Below, piece after piece: positions 10,564 through 19,710 of a DNA stretch of 64,000 bases (its first letter is position 1; each line of letters starts with the position of its first letter). The translations under genes were made by a program, and so were the position numbers. The DNA is from DSVQ01 sp964484765 (lineage in GTDB: Bacteria > Planctomycetota > Planctomycetia > Planctomycetales > Planctomycetaceae), in NCBI GenBank assembly GCA_964484765.1, contig CAZAGI010000028.1, positions 21,221-85,220 on the forward strand, read 5' to 3'. The notes beneath the pieces were generated by a model. It searched no databases. It had not been told where the DNA came from and saw nothing but the letters and a program-made list of their open reading frames with translations.

Positions 10564-11508
10564 ATGGCCGATGTTCCCGCCCTGCTTGTTGAGCACGTGT
10601 CGCACCGCTACGGCGATCGCGTGGCTCTCGATGCCGTCTCACTCTCCGTGATGCCGGGGGAAATCTTCGGGTTGCTGGGGCCCAATGGCGGCGGAAAAAC
10701 CACGCTGTTCCGCCTGATCGCCACGCTGTTGCCATTGCAGTCCGGTGAGATTCGAGTCATGGGACACTCCGTGACGACTTCGTCCAACGAAGTGCGCCGG
10801 CAACTGGGGGTCACGTTCCAATCGCCGAGCGTCGACGGCAAATTGACGGTCGTCGAAAACCTCACGCACCAGGGGCAGCTTTACGGTCTCACTGGAAGGA
10901 CCCTGTCTGATGCGATCGGCCGTGCGGTGGGTGCCCTCGGGCTGGATGACCGCCGTCGCGATCTGGTCGACACGCTCTCCGGGGGCTTGAAGCGGCGTGT
11001 CGAGATTGCCAAAAGCCTGCTGCACGGTCCGCGGTTTCTGTTGCTCGATGAACCCAGCACCGGCCTCGATCCCGGTGCCCGGTTCGATCTATGGGAAGTG
11101 CTCACCCGCCTGCAACGCGAGCAAGGGGTCACCGTGCTCGTCACCACGCATTTGATGGAAGAAGCTGAACACTGTGATCGGCTGGCGATTCTCGACCGCG
11201 GCCGCCTCGTCGGCTGCGATACCCCGGCGGCGTTGCGGGCCTCGCTCGGCGGCGACTGCTTGACGATCCGCACGACGGACCCGGCCCAACTCGCCGCGAA
11301 TATTCAAGAACGGTTCGCCGTTGTCCCGCGGATTCTCTCCGACTCCATCCGACTGGAGCATCCCCAGGCGCTGGACCTGCTGCGCGACGTCGCGGGGGCC
11401 TTTCCCGACCAAATCACGGCCATCGCGCTGTCGAAGCCCACGCTCGAAGACGTGTTCATCGAACGCACCGGCCACCGCTTCTGGGACGACTCGTCCCCGG
11501 GCAAATAA
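10564..11508 (+). CDS. ABC transporter ATP-binding protein, ABC-2/DrrA type
   Basis: A cytoplasmic ATPase of 314 aa. Walker A reads GPNGGGKTT (the usual serine before GKT is a glycine), the signature is LSGGLKRRVEIAKS, Walker B is FLLLDEPSTGLDPGA, and a switch His is in VTTHLMEEAEHCDR. The C-terminal 90 residues resemble the regulatory tail of DrrA/NosF-type exporters. No ABC-2 permease lies in the window next to it: the next gene is convergent. It is separated from the oxidase operon by a terminator. Substrate is unknown. Confidence 0.88.
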   Translation: MADVPALLVEHVSHRYGDRVALDAVSLSVMPGEIFGLLGPNGGGKTTLFRLIATLLPLQSGEIRVMGHSVTTSSNEVRRQLGVTFQSPSVDGKLTVVENLTHQGQLYGLTGRTLSDAIGRAVGALGLDDRRRDLVDTLSGGLKRRVEIAKSLLHGPRFLLLDEPSTGLDPGARFDLWEVLTRLQREQGVTVLVTTHLMEEAEHCDRLAILDRGRLVGCDTPAALRASLGGDCLTIRTTDPAQLAANIQERFAVVPRILSDSIRLEHPQALDLLRDVAGAFPDQITAIALSKPTLEDVFIERTGHRFWDDSSPGK

Positions 11509-11546
11509 GCCATCTGCCACGGAAGGCGTTTGCGACTGCGCGAACG

Positions 11547-12311
11547 TCAACGCTCCACCAGATCGGTGACGAACATGCAACCGGGTTTGTGCGTGATCGC
11601 GAACGGCGGCCGCGCGGCTTGAAGCACCGCCTGGGGCGTGACGCCGCAGGCCCAGAAAACCGGCAGTTCATCGGCATGAACCGGGACCGCATCGCCGTAA
11701 TCGGGCCGTTGCAAATCGGCGATGCCGATGTGTTCGGGGAACCCCAGATGGACCGGTGCTCCATGCGAGCGCGGGAACGCCGCCGTCACCTGGACGGCGC
11801 GAATGGCGTCTGCGGGTTGGAACGGTCGCATCGACACCACCAGCGGGCCGGCGAACCGCCCCGCGGGTGCGCACGGAATGCTCGTCCGATACATCGACAC
11901 ATTGCGGTTTAATTCGAGATGACGCACTGGCAACTGTGCCTGTTGCAACGCGGCCTCAAACGTGAACGAGCAACCGATGAGAAAGCTGACCAGGTCGTCG
12001 CGCCAGTAGCGATGGATGTCTCCCGGCTCGTCGGTCAGTTCGCCGTTCTTCCAGACGCGATAGCCCGGCAGGTCGCTCCGCAGGTCGGCTTCCGGGGCGG
12101 TGAGTTGCGGCGTCCACGCCCCGGCGGTCGTCACTTCCAATAAGGGGCACGGCTGCGGATTCCGCTGGCAGAACAGCAGAAACTCGAACGCCCAGTCTTG
12201 CGGCAGCACAACGAGATTCGCCTGCGAGAACCCGGGTGCCAGACCGCACGTCGGCCCCACCCACGCCCCTTCGCGGCACGCCAGCCGCACGTCCATTCCC
12301 GTGTGAAACAC
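11547..12311 (-). CDS. DUF1445 family protein (putative hydro-lyase / D-glutamate cyclase-like)
   Basis: A protein of 254 aa. Conserved family segments are visible: GPTCGLAPGFSQANLVVLP, FLLFCQRNPQPCPLLEV, WRDDLVSFLIGCSFTFE, NVSMYRTSIPCAPAG and THKPGCMFVTDL. This is the YcsI/DUF1445 family, whose mammalian relative is a D-glutamate cyclase; bacterial members are annotated as putative hydro-lyases. The start at 12311 gives the usual length. No partner gene is obvious: it is convergent with the ABC ATPase gene and divergent from the MOSC gene. Confidence 0.85.
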   Translation of the reverse strand: MFHTGMDVRLACREGAWVGPTCGLAPGFSQANLVVLPQDWAFEFLLFCQRNPQPCPLLEVTTAGAWTPQLTAPEADLRSDLPGYRVWKNGELTDEPGDIHRYWRDDLVSFLIGCSFTFEAALQQAQLPVRHLELNRNVSMYRTSIPCAPAGRFAGPLVVSMRPFQPADAIRAVQVTAAFPRSHGAPVHLGFPEHIGIADLQRPDYGDAVPVHADELPVFWACGVTPQAVLQAARPPFAITHKPGCMFVTDLVER

Positions 12312-12378
12312 GCTGTTTCTCCCGCCGCGCCGGAACCGAAAGCCTCCACTCCATGATACAATCTCTGATCGTAAAGAG

Positions 12379-12891
12379 TTGCCACAGTCATCGAAAATGG
12401 GACATCCGATGGAAACACTCGCGGATCGACTGGCTGTTTTGCCGCAGGTGGGGCGTGTGGAATGGATCGGTCTCAGCCCTCATCCGCGCGGCGAATTACT
12501 GTCGGTGCGCGAAGCCGTCTTGCTTGTCGACCACGGGCTCGAAAAGGACCATCATGCCAAGCGGAAGCCCGGTTCCGATCGCCAGGTCACGTTGATCCAG
12601 GCCGAACACCTCCCGGCGATCGCAAGCATGGTTCATCGTTCTGAGGTGACGCCGGGGTTATTACGGCGGAATCTTGTCGTGTCGGGCCTCAATCTGCTCG
12701 CGCTCAAGGGCCGGCGGTTCTCCATCGGGACTTGCGAACTGGAAGGAACTGGTCCCTGCGATCCTTGCTCGCGGATGGAAGAGAATCTCGGCCCCGGCGG
12801 ACTCAATGCGATGCGTGGACACGGCGGTTTAACGGCGCGGGTGTTGAACGGTGGGGTCATCCAGATCGGCGATGAGATCAAAGCTCTTTAA
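12379..12891 (+). CDS. MOSC domain protein
   Basis: A protein of up to 170 aa. It covers a single MOSC domain: VEWIGLSP at the start, RQVTLIQAEHLP, LLRRNLVVSGLNLLALKGR, then the cysteine segment GPCDPCSRMEENLG and GHGGLTARVLNGG at the end. The cysteine in that segment is the one expected to carry sulfur in MOSC proteins such as molybdenum cofactor sulfurases and YiiM. The start is unsure: TTG 12379, ATG 12397 and ATG 12409 are in frame and none has a clear ribosome site. It stands alone. Confidence 0.85.
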   Translation: MPQSSKMGHPMETLADRLAVLPQVGRVEWIGLSPHPRGELLSVREAVLLVDHGLEKDHHAKRKPGSDRQVTLIQAEHLPAIASMVHRSEVTPGLLRRNLVVSGLNLLALKGRRFSIGTCELEGTGPCDPCSRMEENLGPGGLNAMRGHGGLTARVLNGGVIQIGDEIKAL

Positions 12892-12974
12892 CCACCAGCT
12901 CACGGCCCGTTCCTTGGCCACCGTCGTCTCTGTGCGTTAAGATGCCGTCATCCATCTTTTTCAAATGAGACGAC

Positions 12975-13841
12975 ATGCGTAGGTTGACTCGTCGCGATTG
13001 GCTGCAGGCTTCAGTCTCCAGCGTGGCTGCCGGCTGGGTGAGCCGCATGTCCTGGGCTGATGAGCGGCTCAAAGACATCGCGTGCCGATCGGTGCATCTC
13101 GGTTATCCGAAAGCCGAAGGCGTGGCGTTCTACAACACATGCCGGCCGATCGCGTCGGCGCGCGGGACGTATTTCTGCGTGTGCGGTTGGGACACGGGCT
13201 ACTACGGCATTCAAGAACTCGGCAACGGCGACAAAGTCCTGTTGTTCTCGGTCTGGGATTCGGACAAGGACGATCCCAACGCCGCGCCGGATGCAGAGCG
13301 TGTGAAAGCCGAGCATGTCGATCCCCGCGTGCGGGTGAAGCGCTTTGGCGGCGAAGGGAGCGGCGGGCAATCGTTCTTCCCCTTGAAATGGGATCTGAAT
13401 GAAACCTATCGGTTCATTGTCTCGATGTCTCACCAGAGTGGCAGGGCGTCTTATTCCAACTGGCTCTTTGAACCGGATGCGAAGACGTGGACAAAACTAG
13501 TGACATTTTCGGTCCCTTCCAAGCGGACGGTGATGCGCGGCCTGTATGCGTTTGTGGAAGACTTTCAGCGCGACCGCAAATCCGCCATGCAGACCCGCCG
13601 GGCCCAATACGGCCCGACGGCCGTGCGAGACACCACCGGCGTGTGGACGACATTGCGCCAAGCACGTTTCACCGGCGACGCAAACCCCGTTGTGAATATC
13701 GACTCTCAGATCGTGGAATCACGCTTCGAATTAGCCACCGGCGGCATGATCACCAACGAACATAATCCGCTCAACCAGGTGATGACGCTGCCGCCGGACG
13801 CGCTGACGACCATCCCGGATGACCTGCCGCAAGCCTTGTAG
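12975..13841 (+). CDS. secreted DUF3472-like protein
   Basis: A protein of 288 aa. The N-terminus has a twin-arginine-like pattern (MRRLTRRDWLQAS) and a hydrophobic stretch, suggesting Tat export. The mature part contains GTYFCVCGWDTGYYGIQELG and VLFSVWDSD, followed by GGEGSGGQSF, which fit the DUF3472 family of unknown function; this domain is usually found next to carbohydrate-binding modules in extracellular proteins. The C-terminal third continues with beta-rich sequence. The gene ends 6 nt before the permease gene, so they may share a transcript. Confidence 0.7.
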   Translation: MRRLTRRDWLQASVSSVAAGWVSRMSWADERLKDIACRSVHLGYPKAEGVAFYNTCRPIASARGTYFCVCGWDTGYYGIQELGNGDKVLLFSVWDSDKDDPNAAPDAERVKAEHVDPRVRVKRFGGEGSGGQSFFPLKWDLNETYRFIVSMSHQSGRASYSNWLFEPDAKTWTKLVTFSVPSKRTVMRGLYAFVEDFQRDRKSAMQTRRAQYGPTAVRDTTGVWTTLRQARFTGDANPVVNIDSQIVESRFELATGGMITNEHNPLNQVMTLPPDALTTIPDDLPQAL

Positions 13842-13847
13842 CGAAAG

Positions 13848-14993
13848 TTGCCGCCCGTGGCCTCGGAATCGAACGCTCTTTCCGTAATGAAGCGAATCGT
13901 CAGCGCCTGCGGGCCGCTCCTGGCGCTGGTCTCCGTCTACTTGCTGTTCGCCGTATTGGAATATGTGATGATCTGGCTGACGGAATCGACCCGTCCGGCC
14001 GTCTTTCTCACCGCGGAAAATCTACAGGCCATCGTCATTAATAGTTCGGTGATTGGTGTTTGTGCGCTCGGTATGACTGTGGTGATTATCTCCGGCGGGA
14101 TAGATCTTTCTGTCGGCAGCGGCGTTGCTCTTTGCGCAACGGTTCTTGCCTGCGGGCTCAAGCTGAACTGGAATCCATGGCTTTCGATCGCGATCACGTT
14201 GGCGTTTGGGGCATTGCTTGGTGCGATCAATGGCACGCTGGTGGTTTTACTGCGTGTGGTCCCGTTCATTGTCACACTCGGAACGATGACCGTGTATTTG
14301 GGGGTTGCGAATCTGCTTGCAGAGCAAGTTGATGGCGGCGGACAAACTGTGCGTCCAGCAGCTTATTCCCCGGATGATCCTGACTTCGCGAACAACCAGA
14401 TTCCCGTCTGGCTGCAGCGATTCACCAGCGTACGTGTTTCCGCACTGTGGCCGCCGCGATTTTCAACCGCGACTCCCGCTCAACCACGGGCGGGATGGGA
14501 CGAACTCCTGGACTGGATCCGCTATCCATCCAGCATCTGGCTGGGAGCACTGATGTCGTTAGTGATCGCCGCGATGTTGCATTTCACCGTCTTCGGTCGA
14601 CACGTGTTTGCACTGGGTTCGAATGAAGCCACCGCGCGGTTATGCGGTGTGAACGTGATTCGGACACGTATCGCCGTTTACACCTTGCTTGGACTGTTCG
14701 TCGCGCTTGCGGGAATTTATCAGTTCTCGCGTCTCAGCAGCGGGAATCCCACTTCGGGGAGAGGATTAGAACTGCGCATCATCGCAGCAGTGGTAATCGG
14801 CGGAGCTAGCCTTTCGGGAGGTCGCGGTTCGGTGATGGGTACGCTCGCCGGCGCAGCGTTGATGGCAGTGATCGCCAGTGGATGCACGCAGTTGGCGGTC
14901 TCCAACTCGTTGCAGGAAATCATTCTGGGCGTGATCATCGTCGCCGCGGTCGCGTTCGATCAATTCCGCCAGCGTCGGTTTGCCTCGGCGTAA
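13848..14993 (+). CDS. sugar ABC transporter permease, RbsC-like
   Basis: An integral membrane protein of up to 381 aa of the branched-chain amino acid/monosaccharide permease family. Diagnostic parts are GMTVVIISGGIDLSVGSG near the N-terminus, FIVTLGTMTVYLG, and RIIAAVVIGGASLSGGRGS. About 60 hydrophilic residues (roughly 165-225) between two helices are longer than usual. The start is uncertain: TTG 13848, GTG 13857 and ATG 13887 are in frame. No ATP-binding or sugar-binding gene lies beside it, so its partners must be elsewhere or it is a remnant system. Confidence 0.85.
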   Translation: MPPVASESNALSVMKRIVSACGPLLALVSVYLLFAVLEYVMIWLTESTRPAVFLTAENLQAIVINSSVIGVCALGMTVVIISGGIDLSVGSGVALCATVLACGLKLNWNPWLSIAITLAFGALLGAINGTLVVLLRVVPFIVTLGTMTVYLGVANLLAEQVDGGGQTVRPAAYSPDDPDFANNQIPVWLQRFTSVRVSALWPPRFSTATPAQPRAGWDELLDWIRYPSSIWLGALMSLVIAAMLHFTVFGRHVFALGSNEATARLCGVNVIRTRIAVYTLLGLFVALAGIYQFSRLSSGNPTSGRGLELRIIAAVVIGGASLSGGRGSVMGTLAGAALMAVIASGCTQLAVSNSLQEIILGVIIVAAVAFDQFRQRRFASA

Positions 14994-15000
14994 AAGAAGA

Positions 15001-15026
15001 AGCCCAGGGAAGCAGTTCCCTGGGCT
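15001..15026 (-). terminator. terminator hairpin between convergent genes
   Basis: A perfect 11-bp stem (15001-15011 with 15016-15026) closes the loop GCAG. Read on the minus strand it is followed by TTCTTCTTTT, so it best serves the protease gene at 15058-16410; on the plus strand it may also stop the permease transcript. Confidence 0.7.
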
Positions 15027-15057
15027 CCGGAATCACAGACGTCTGATCCGCACTTCG

Positions 15058-16410
15058 TTATTCGGCGTTACGGAAATCGAGCGAGACCGTTTCGCCGTCA
15101 ACCGATTGGGCACGATCGAGAATCGCACGCGCGTTGATGATCGCCAGTCGCGCTTCATCCGAAACCACATCTTCCAGCGACTTCAGGAAGTCCAGGCCGC
15201 GGACAAATGCCTCTTGAGGCATCTGTACAACGTCGGTCTTCGCGTCCCGGCGGGCGATCGGATCCTGCACGGCGGTGAGCAGTTGGATCACCTGCAGCGT
15301 CAGGTCGGGACGTTTGACCAGAACCTGCACCACTTCTGGGCCATGTTGGTAATAAGCCGCGACCAGTTCACGACCGGCTGGAGTGCCTTGCAGCACACGG
15401 TCACGGTATTGCCGCAGGCTTGTGTAAAGTTTTTCGGGAGCCGCCACAGCGCCGAGCTTGATCCCCGCGGCAAACGGCAGCAGTTTCGCGCGATCGGCCA
15501 CCGCCCGGACGGCGCACGAATCGCCGTAAATCGCTTTGATGCCATTCTGGTCATCGGGCAGCAAGAACGCGGAACCAGGCCCCGAATAACGCCCGCCGTA
15601 GAAGGGGTTCATGATCGCGTTCTTCCCGAACAGCGCCGGAGGTGCCGGCTGATGATCGAGCCCCACCGCATGTCCGATCTCATGCACGCAGACTTCGATA
15701 AAGTCGATCTTGCCGGAGCTGGGCGCGACATCCCACGGTTCCGCTTGATCAAAGTGCAAGTCTCCCGCCAAGCCCGAACCGGGATTGGGGAAAAACGCAT
15801 GCGCGAGCACGCTGAAGGCCCCGTCGATGGTGTGTCGGCCAAACCGCAGATTGGGTGTCGATCCCGCCGGATAACTCGTATCGGCAGCGGTGGGCAGCGG
15901 CCCTGAATCGGCGACTTCCGTGAAGTTCAGCGGCGCGAACGCAGCCCACGCCGCGAGCGATTCCTCGACGCCGGCCTTCAACTGTGCGGAAGAAATACTG
16001 GTGATCGTCCCGTCCAGCAGATTCGAATAGCTGTACGAGATATTGACCGTCGTTCCCTTGCCGCCGGGTTGTGGCCACTTGTTGCCCGAGACGGCGAAGT
16101 TGCCGGCCTTGAGCGGATCCGGGGTGTCCTGGTTATCGACATTCGGCTTGTAGCCGGGGGCGTACATCGCACACGGAATGTTGGGATCCGTATGCTGGAG
16201 ACAGCCGAAACCGTCGGCGTGCATGGCTCGAACCCGAACCAGCGGTGCTTGTTCCAGCGTGCGCGCTGTCAACGCCGGGGCCGTGGGAATAACGTCGTTC
16301 CCACGCGGCGTGTCAGGCATGTCCCAACCCACCGCGAAGAGGGCAATGCCTCCGACGATGCCGGCAGCCCAGCGTCCATTGATCGGTCTTTCGTGGTTTC
16401 GTCGCAGCAT
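15058..16410 (-). CDS. secreted matrixin-like zinc metalloprotease
   Basis: A protein of 450 aa. The start at 16410 is set by AGAAGGAG 8 nt upstream; the frame is open further but that part looks non-coding. One N-terminal membrane segment (about residues 12-28) acts as signal or anchor. The zinc site HEIGHAVGLDH (243-253) fits HExxHxxGxxH, with a Met-turn in NAIMNPFYGG (about 264-273), and LAGDLHFDQAEPW precedes it as in matrix metalloproteases. After residue 285, C-AVR and LRQYRDRVLQGTPAGRELV resemble a degenerate CFI-box domain. It probably cleaves proteins outside the cytoplasm. It stands alone between terminator and helicase gene. Confidence 0.82.
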   Translation of the reverse strand: MLRRNHERPINGRWAAGIVGGIALFAVGWDMPDTPRGNDVIPTAPALTARTLEQAPLVRVRAMHADGFGCLQHTDPNIPCAMYAPGYKPNVDNQDTPDPLKAGNFAVSGNKWPQPGGKGTTVNISYSYSNLLDGTITSISSAQLKAGVEESLAAWAAFAPLNFTEVADSGPLPTAADTSYPAGSTPNLRFGRHTIDGAFSVLAHAFFPNPGSGLAGDLHFDQAEPWDVAPSSGKIDFIEVCVHEIGHAVGLDHQPAPPALFGKNAIMNPFYGGRYSGPGSAFLLPDDQNGIKAIYGDSCAVRAVADRAKLLPFAAGIKLGAVAAPEKLYTSLRQYRDRVLQGTPAGRELVAAYYQHGPEVVQVLVKRPDLTLQVIQLLTAVQDPIARRDAKTDVVQMPQEAFVRGLDFLKSLEDVVSDEARLAIINARAILDRAQSVDGETVSLDFRNAE

Positions 16411-16599
16411 CGTCGTAAACTCCTTCTGACCCCGGAAGTAATTGCCGATCGCGGTGACAGGTTTTGCGCGGCTCATCAGATGTAAATTGTAGAAAGTCCA
16501 ATGGCAACCGGTATTCTGGGATTTCTGCTGAAAATAGGAGAAACCACGAGTTCCGGCGACTCCGCGTTTCTTTTGCAATGAATATGCATTTTGCGGAGT

Positions 16600-18864
16600 T
16601 TACTGCACTCCCACCGGTTGCAGCGGGCATTTGCTGGCGATGAAGCTTTCCTGGCGACCGTCCGTTTCGAACTCCACCGTCAGCGTGCGATGTCGAGAAT
16701 AGCCGTCCGACAACTCAATCACTGTCCCCAAACCATACCGTGGATGCCGCACGGTCATCCCCAGATGAAATCCCAGCGGCATGTCCGCCGGACGGGATGT
16801 CCCGGATTCCAAAGCCGCACCGGTGGTCAGCCGTGGCAACAGCGATTTCAATCTCGCCAGTTTTGGCGTCGGCGCGGCGAGCCGGTCATCGGGATCGAAT
16901 TGCTGATCATCCTGCGACATCGGCCACGCCGCGTTGCCATGGGTACAATCGACGTTCGTGAACGGCATCTCCTGCAGGAAGTCACTGGGAATCGTCGACA
17001 ACTCCCGGCCGTGGATATCCCGTCGGCAGGTGTGCGTCATCACCAGATGATGTTCCGCCCGGGTAATGCCCACAAATAGTAGTCGTCGTTCTTCTTCGAT
17101 CTCGCGCGGTTCGTAATTCCGTAGCGAGCGCTCATGCGGGATGAGGTTCTGCTCGACACCGACGATGTAGACACACGGAAATTCCAAACCCTTGGCGGCA
17201 TGCAGCGTCATCAACGTCACCGCACCGAGATCCGTTTCGAGGGCATCCACATCTTGCGCGAGGCTGGCGGTTTCCAGAAACCCGCCCAGTGAAGCTTCAT
17301 CGCCACCCGTCTCGTCATAGTGGCGCGCCGCAGCGATCAGCTCATCCACGTTGCTTTTGCGCTGCAGGTCTTCTTCCGATTGCAGCAGATTGTCGTGTTG
17401 ATAGCGCGTACGGGAGACGATTTCCACCAGCAATTCTGCCACTGGGCCATAGGATTTCGCGGCGAACTCGTCGATCATCTCCGCAAACTGTTTCAGCGCC
17501 GTGACCGCGCGTTTCGACAACCCGGGAATTTGATCGGCACACCGTGCGGCATCGAGCAGCGGGACCGACGCGGAATCGGCCCACTTCGTCAATTTGTCGA
17601 CCGTGGTTTTGCCGATTCCGCGCGTCGGTGTGTTGACCACGCGCTGAAACGCCATGCGGTCGCGCGCGTTGTCGATGAGCCGCAGATAGCCGATCAAGTC
17701 TTTGACTTCACTGCGTTCATAAAACGCCACACCGGCAGCAACTTGATACGGCACCCGCGCGCGAGCCATCGCCGTTTCCAGCGATCGCGACAACGCATTC
17801 ACCCGGTAAAACACGGCGAAATCGGACCACCGCCGGTCGCCCGCTTCCACCTGCCGGCGAATGTCCGCGGCGATGCCTTCCGCTTCATCACGACCGTTGA
17901 TGAATAATCGCAATTCAACATCCGGACCAGATTCATTATCCGTCCGCAACACCTTCACTTTGCGATGTTTGTTGTGCGCGATCAGCGCGTCTGCGGTCTT
18001 CAAAATCTCCGGCGTGCTGCGGAAATTTTCTTCGAGGCGAATCACGGCCACGTTCGGGAAGTCCCGTTCAAACCGGAGAATGTTCTCGATCTGCGCCCCA
18101 CGCCACCCGTAGATTGACTGGTCAGGATCGCCCGTCGCGCATAAATTCGGATGAATCTGCGACAACGCCGCGACAATCTGATACTGCGCGCGGTTCGTGT
18201 CCTGATATTCGTCGACCAGAATGTAGCGAAATCGCTGATCCCACTCGGCCCGAAGGTCGTCCTGTTCCTGTAACATAATCGCGACGTGGACCAGCAGGTC
18301 ATCGAAATCGACGGCATTGGCTTCGATGAGCCGCTTCTGATACTTCGGATAGACCCGCGCCACGACGGCTTCCAGATGGTTGCCCACGCGCTCTTCGAAC
18401 CGGGCTTTGAACGTCTCCGGCGTGATGAGTTCGTTCTTCACCTGGCTGATCTGCCAGCCGATTTTGTTCGGTGGAAAGTGCGTGGAATCGATGTCCTCAT
18501 CGTGCAAAACTTCCTTCAGCAGCTTGTGTTGATCGGACGTATCGAAGATCGAAAAGTTCGGCCGCAATCCCACCGCTTCGCCGCGTTCGCGCAGGAGTCG
18601 CGCACAGAATTTGTGGAATGTGGTGACCCACATGCGACGACCGGGCAACAACCGTTCGACGCGCTCGGCCATCTCGCGCGCGGCTTTATTGGTGAAGGTG
18701 ATCGCCAGGATATCCCACGGCGAGACACCGCGCTCCACGAGCCGGGCAATCCGCCGGGTAATGACTCGCGTTTTCCCGGACCCCGGCCCGGCGAGGACCA
18801 GGAGCGGCCCCTCAAAATGCTCGACCGCCGCCCGCTGACTCGGCGTGAGATCATCCATCACCAC
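16600..18864 (-). CDS. pcrA: UvrD/PcrA-family 3'-5' DNA helicase
   Basis: An SF1 helicase of 754 aa. The start is GTG 18864, with AAGGAG 10 nt upstream; an ATG at 18858 is possible. Motifs in order: Q-motif region DLTPSQRAAV, Walker A GPGSGKT (26-32), TFTNKAAREMAERV, DEYQDTN (Walker B), GDPDQSIYGWRGA, then EENFRST, and LMTLHAAKGLEFPCVY with VGITRAEHHLVMT near the C-terminus. The end keeps a tail (GMTVRHPRYGLGTVIEL) like the C-terminal domain of PcrA. It unwinds DNA in repair and replication-fork maintenance. The gene for a small nuclease-like protein lies 94 nt upstream on the same strand. Confidence 0.93.
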   Translation of the reverse strand: MVMDDLTPSQRAAVEHFEGPLLVLAGPGSGKTRVITRRIARLVERGVSPWDILAITFTNKAAREMAERVERLLPGRRMWVTTFHKFCARLLRERGEAVGLRPNFSIFDTSDQHKLLKEVLHDEDIDSTHFPPNKIGWQISQVKNELITPETFKARFEERVGNHLEAVVARVYPKYQKRLIEANAVDFDDLLVHVAIMLQEQDDLRAEWDQRFRYILVDEYQDTNRAQYQIVAALSQIHPNLCATGDPDQSIYGWRGAQIENILRFERDFPNVAVIRLEENFRSTPEILKTADALIAHNKHRKVKVLRTDNESGPDVELRLFINGRDEAEGIAADIRRQVEAGDRRWSDFAVFYRVNALSRSLETAMARARVPYQVAAGVAFYERSEVKDLIGYLRLIDNARDRMAFQRVVNTPTRGIGKTTVDKLTKWADSASVPLLDAARCADQIPGLSKRAVTALKQFAEMIDEFAAKSYGPVAELLVEIVSRTRYQHDNLLQSEEDLQRKSNVDELIAAARHYDETGGDEASLGGFLETASLAQDVDALETDLGAVTLMTLHAAKGLEFPCVYIVGVEQNLIPHERSLRNYEPREIEEERRLLFVGITRAEHHLVMTHTCRRDIHGRELSTIPSDFLQEMPFTNVDCTHGNAAWPMSQDDQQFDPDDRLAAPTPKLARLKSLLPRLTTGAALESGTSRPADMPLGFHLGMTVRHPRYGLGTVIELSDGYSRHRTLTVEFETDGRQESFIASKCPLQPVGVQ

Positions 18865-18958
18865 TCGATTCGAACTCCTTTTCGCAGAACGTTCCGTCGA
18901 ATTTTCACACGTTAGATTCTACCAGTTCTGCGTCGCGAATTCTGCGGGGATGAAGTGC

Positions 18959-19477
18959 CTATTGGGCATGATCGACGTTAATGCGTTCAGAAATCAATTC
19001 CCACCTATCTTCGAAGGGTTTGAGATCATCGGTATTCCACCAACAATCGACGGACTCCCAGTTTCTTGGGCGATGCCCGGCAAATTTTTCCAAAACCTCA
19101 CGATGGCTCTCGATGCAAATCTTCTGAATGTCACTCGCGGTTAGAATGAAGAATCGGTCTTGCCCGTATTTGGTTGCAACTGCGACACAAACCCAGATTA
19201 GATTAGGGATGTTGAGCGCGGTACATGCTCCAATCGATTGAGTTTGTTGTGGTTCATCGAACGTAATCTGCATCCAAGTCGTTGCTGATGTTCGCCAGCT
19301 TTCACTGTTTGTTGCTTTGACCTGAATTGGGATGCTGTGGCCTTTACCGTCGGCGACGAGGATGTCGAACTCCGGAATATTGTGCGTGAATGTGGTTGCG
19401 AACAGATTTGGGTTCCGGCGAGCAAGTTCAGCGCAAACTAAATGCTCTGCCAATCGTGAGGTTGATGAACTGCTCAT
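18959..19477 (-). CDS. small PD-(D/E)XK nuclease-like protein
   Basis: A protein of 172 aa with no name I recognise. It shows the pattern of a PD-(D/E)XK nuclease fold: E11 in an N-terminal helix (RLAEHLVCAELA), D38 in PEFDILV, and Q52-V-K54 in IPIQVKA, where Q replaces the usual acid. The rest is mixed alpha/beta with many Trp residues. Base composition is poorer in GC than the helicase gene before it. The start is preceded by AGGG 8 nt away, and its ATG overlaps the stop of a possible small ORF. It could be a resolvase-like or restriction-like enzyme; no partner methylase is seen. Confidence 0.65.
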   Translation of the reverse strand: MSSSSTSRLAEHLVCAELARRNPNLFATTFTHNIPEFDILVADGKGHSIPIQVKATNSESWRTSATTWMQITFDEPQQTQSIGACTALNIPNLIWVCVAVATKYGQDRFFILTASDIQKICIESHREVLEKFAGHRPRNWESVDCWWNTDDLKPFEDRWELISERINVDHAQ

Positions 19478-19710
19478 GCTTTTCGCCCTAGATTGATGGA
19501 GAGTTTTATTTTCGAATCGACATCCGGGGCGTACTTTCTCGGCAAGACATTCATAGCCGCGGGTTTGGCGGCGAAGTCAGCATTTCCGACTCGTCCATCG
19601 TTCGTTTTGCGGATTGGCCACGATGCGGCATTCCATATCGGAGCCGTGTCTACATGATCGGGCGAGTGGATTCCAGCGGCCGTGCTCTGCTGAATATACC
19701 GATCTGTCAA
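19474..19710 (-). CDS. possible small protein coupled to the nuclease-like gene
   Basis: A reading frame of up to 78 aa whose TGA overlaps the ATG of the downstream gene (ATGA), the usual sign of coupling. It has no membrane segment and no motif I recognise; a shorter start (internal ATG, 26 residues from the end) is possible. Codon usage is less GC-rich than in the main genes. The plus strand here also reads a short stretch (from base 19654, MIGRVDSSGRALLNI) that faintly recalls the start of a clan AA aspartic protease, so the area could hold remnants. Weak support. Confidence 0.3.
   Translation of the reverse strand: MTDRYIQQSTAAGIHSPDHVDTAPIWNAASWPIRKTNDGRVGNADFAAKPAAMNVLPRKYAPDVDSKIKLSINLGRKA

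Noticed and set aside
14980..15906. 308-codon open frame on the plus strand
   Set aside because: Runs through the terminator hairpin and antisense to the matrixin-like gene, which has a strong ribosome site and zinc motif.
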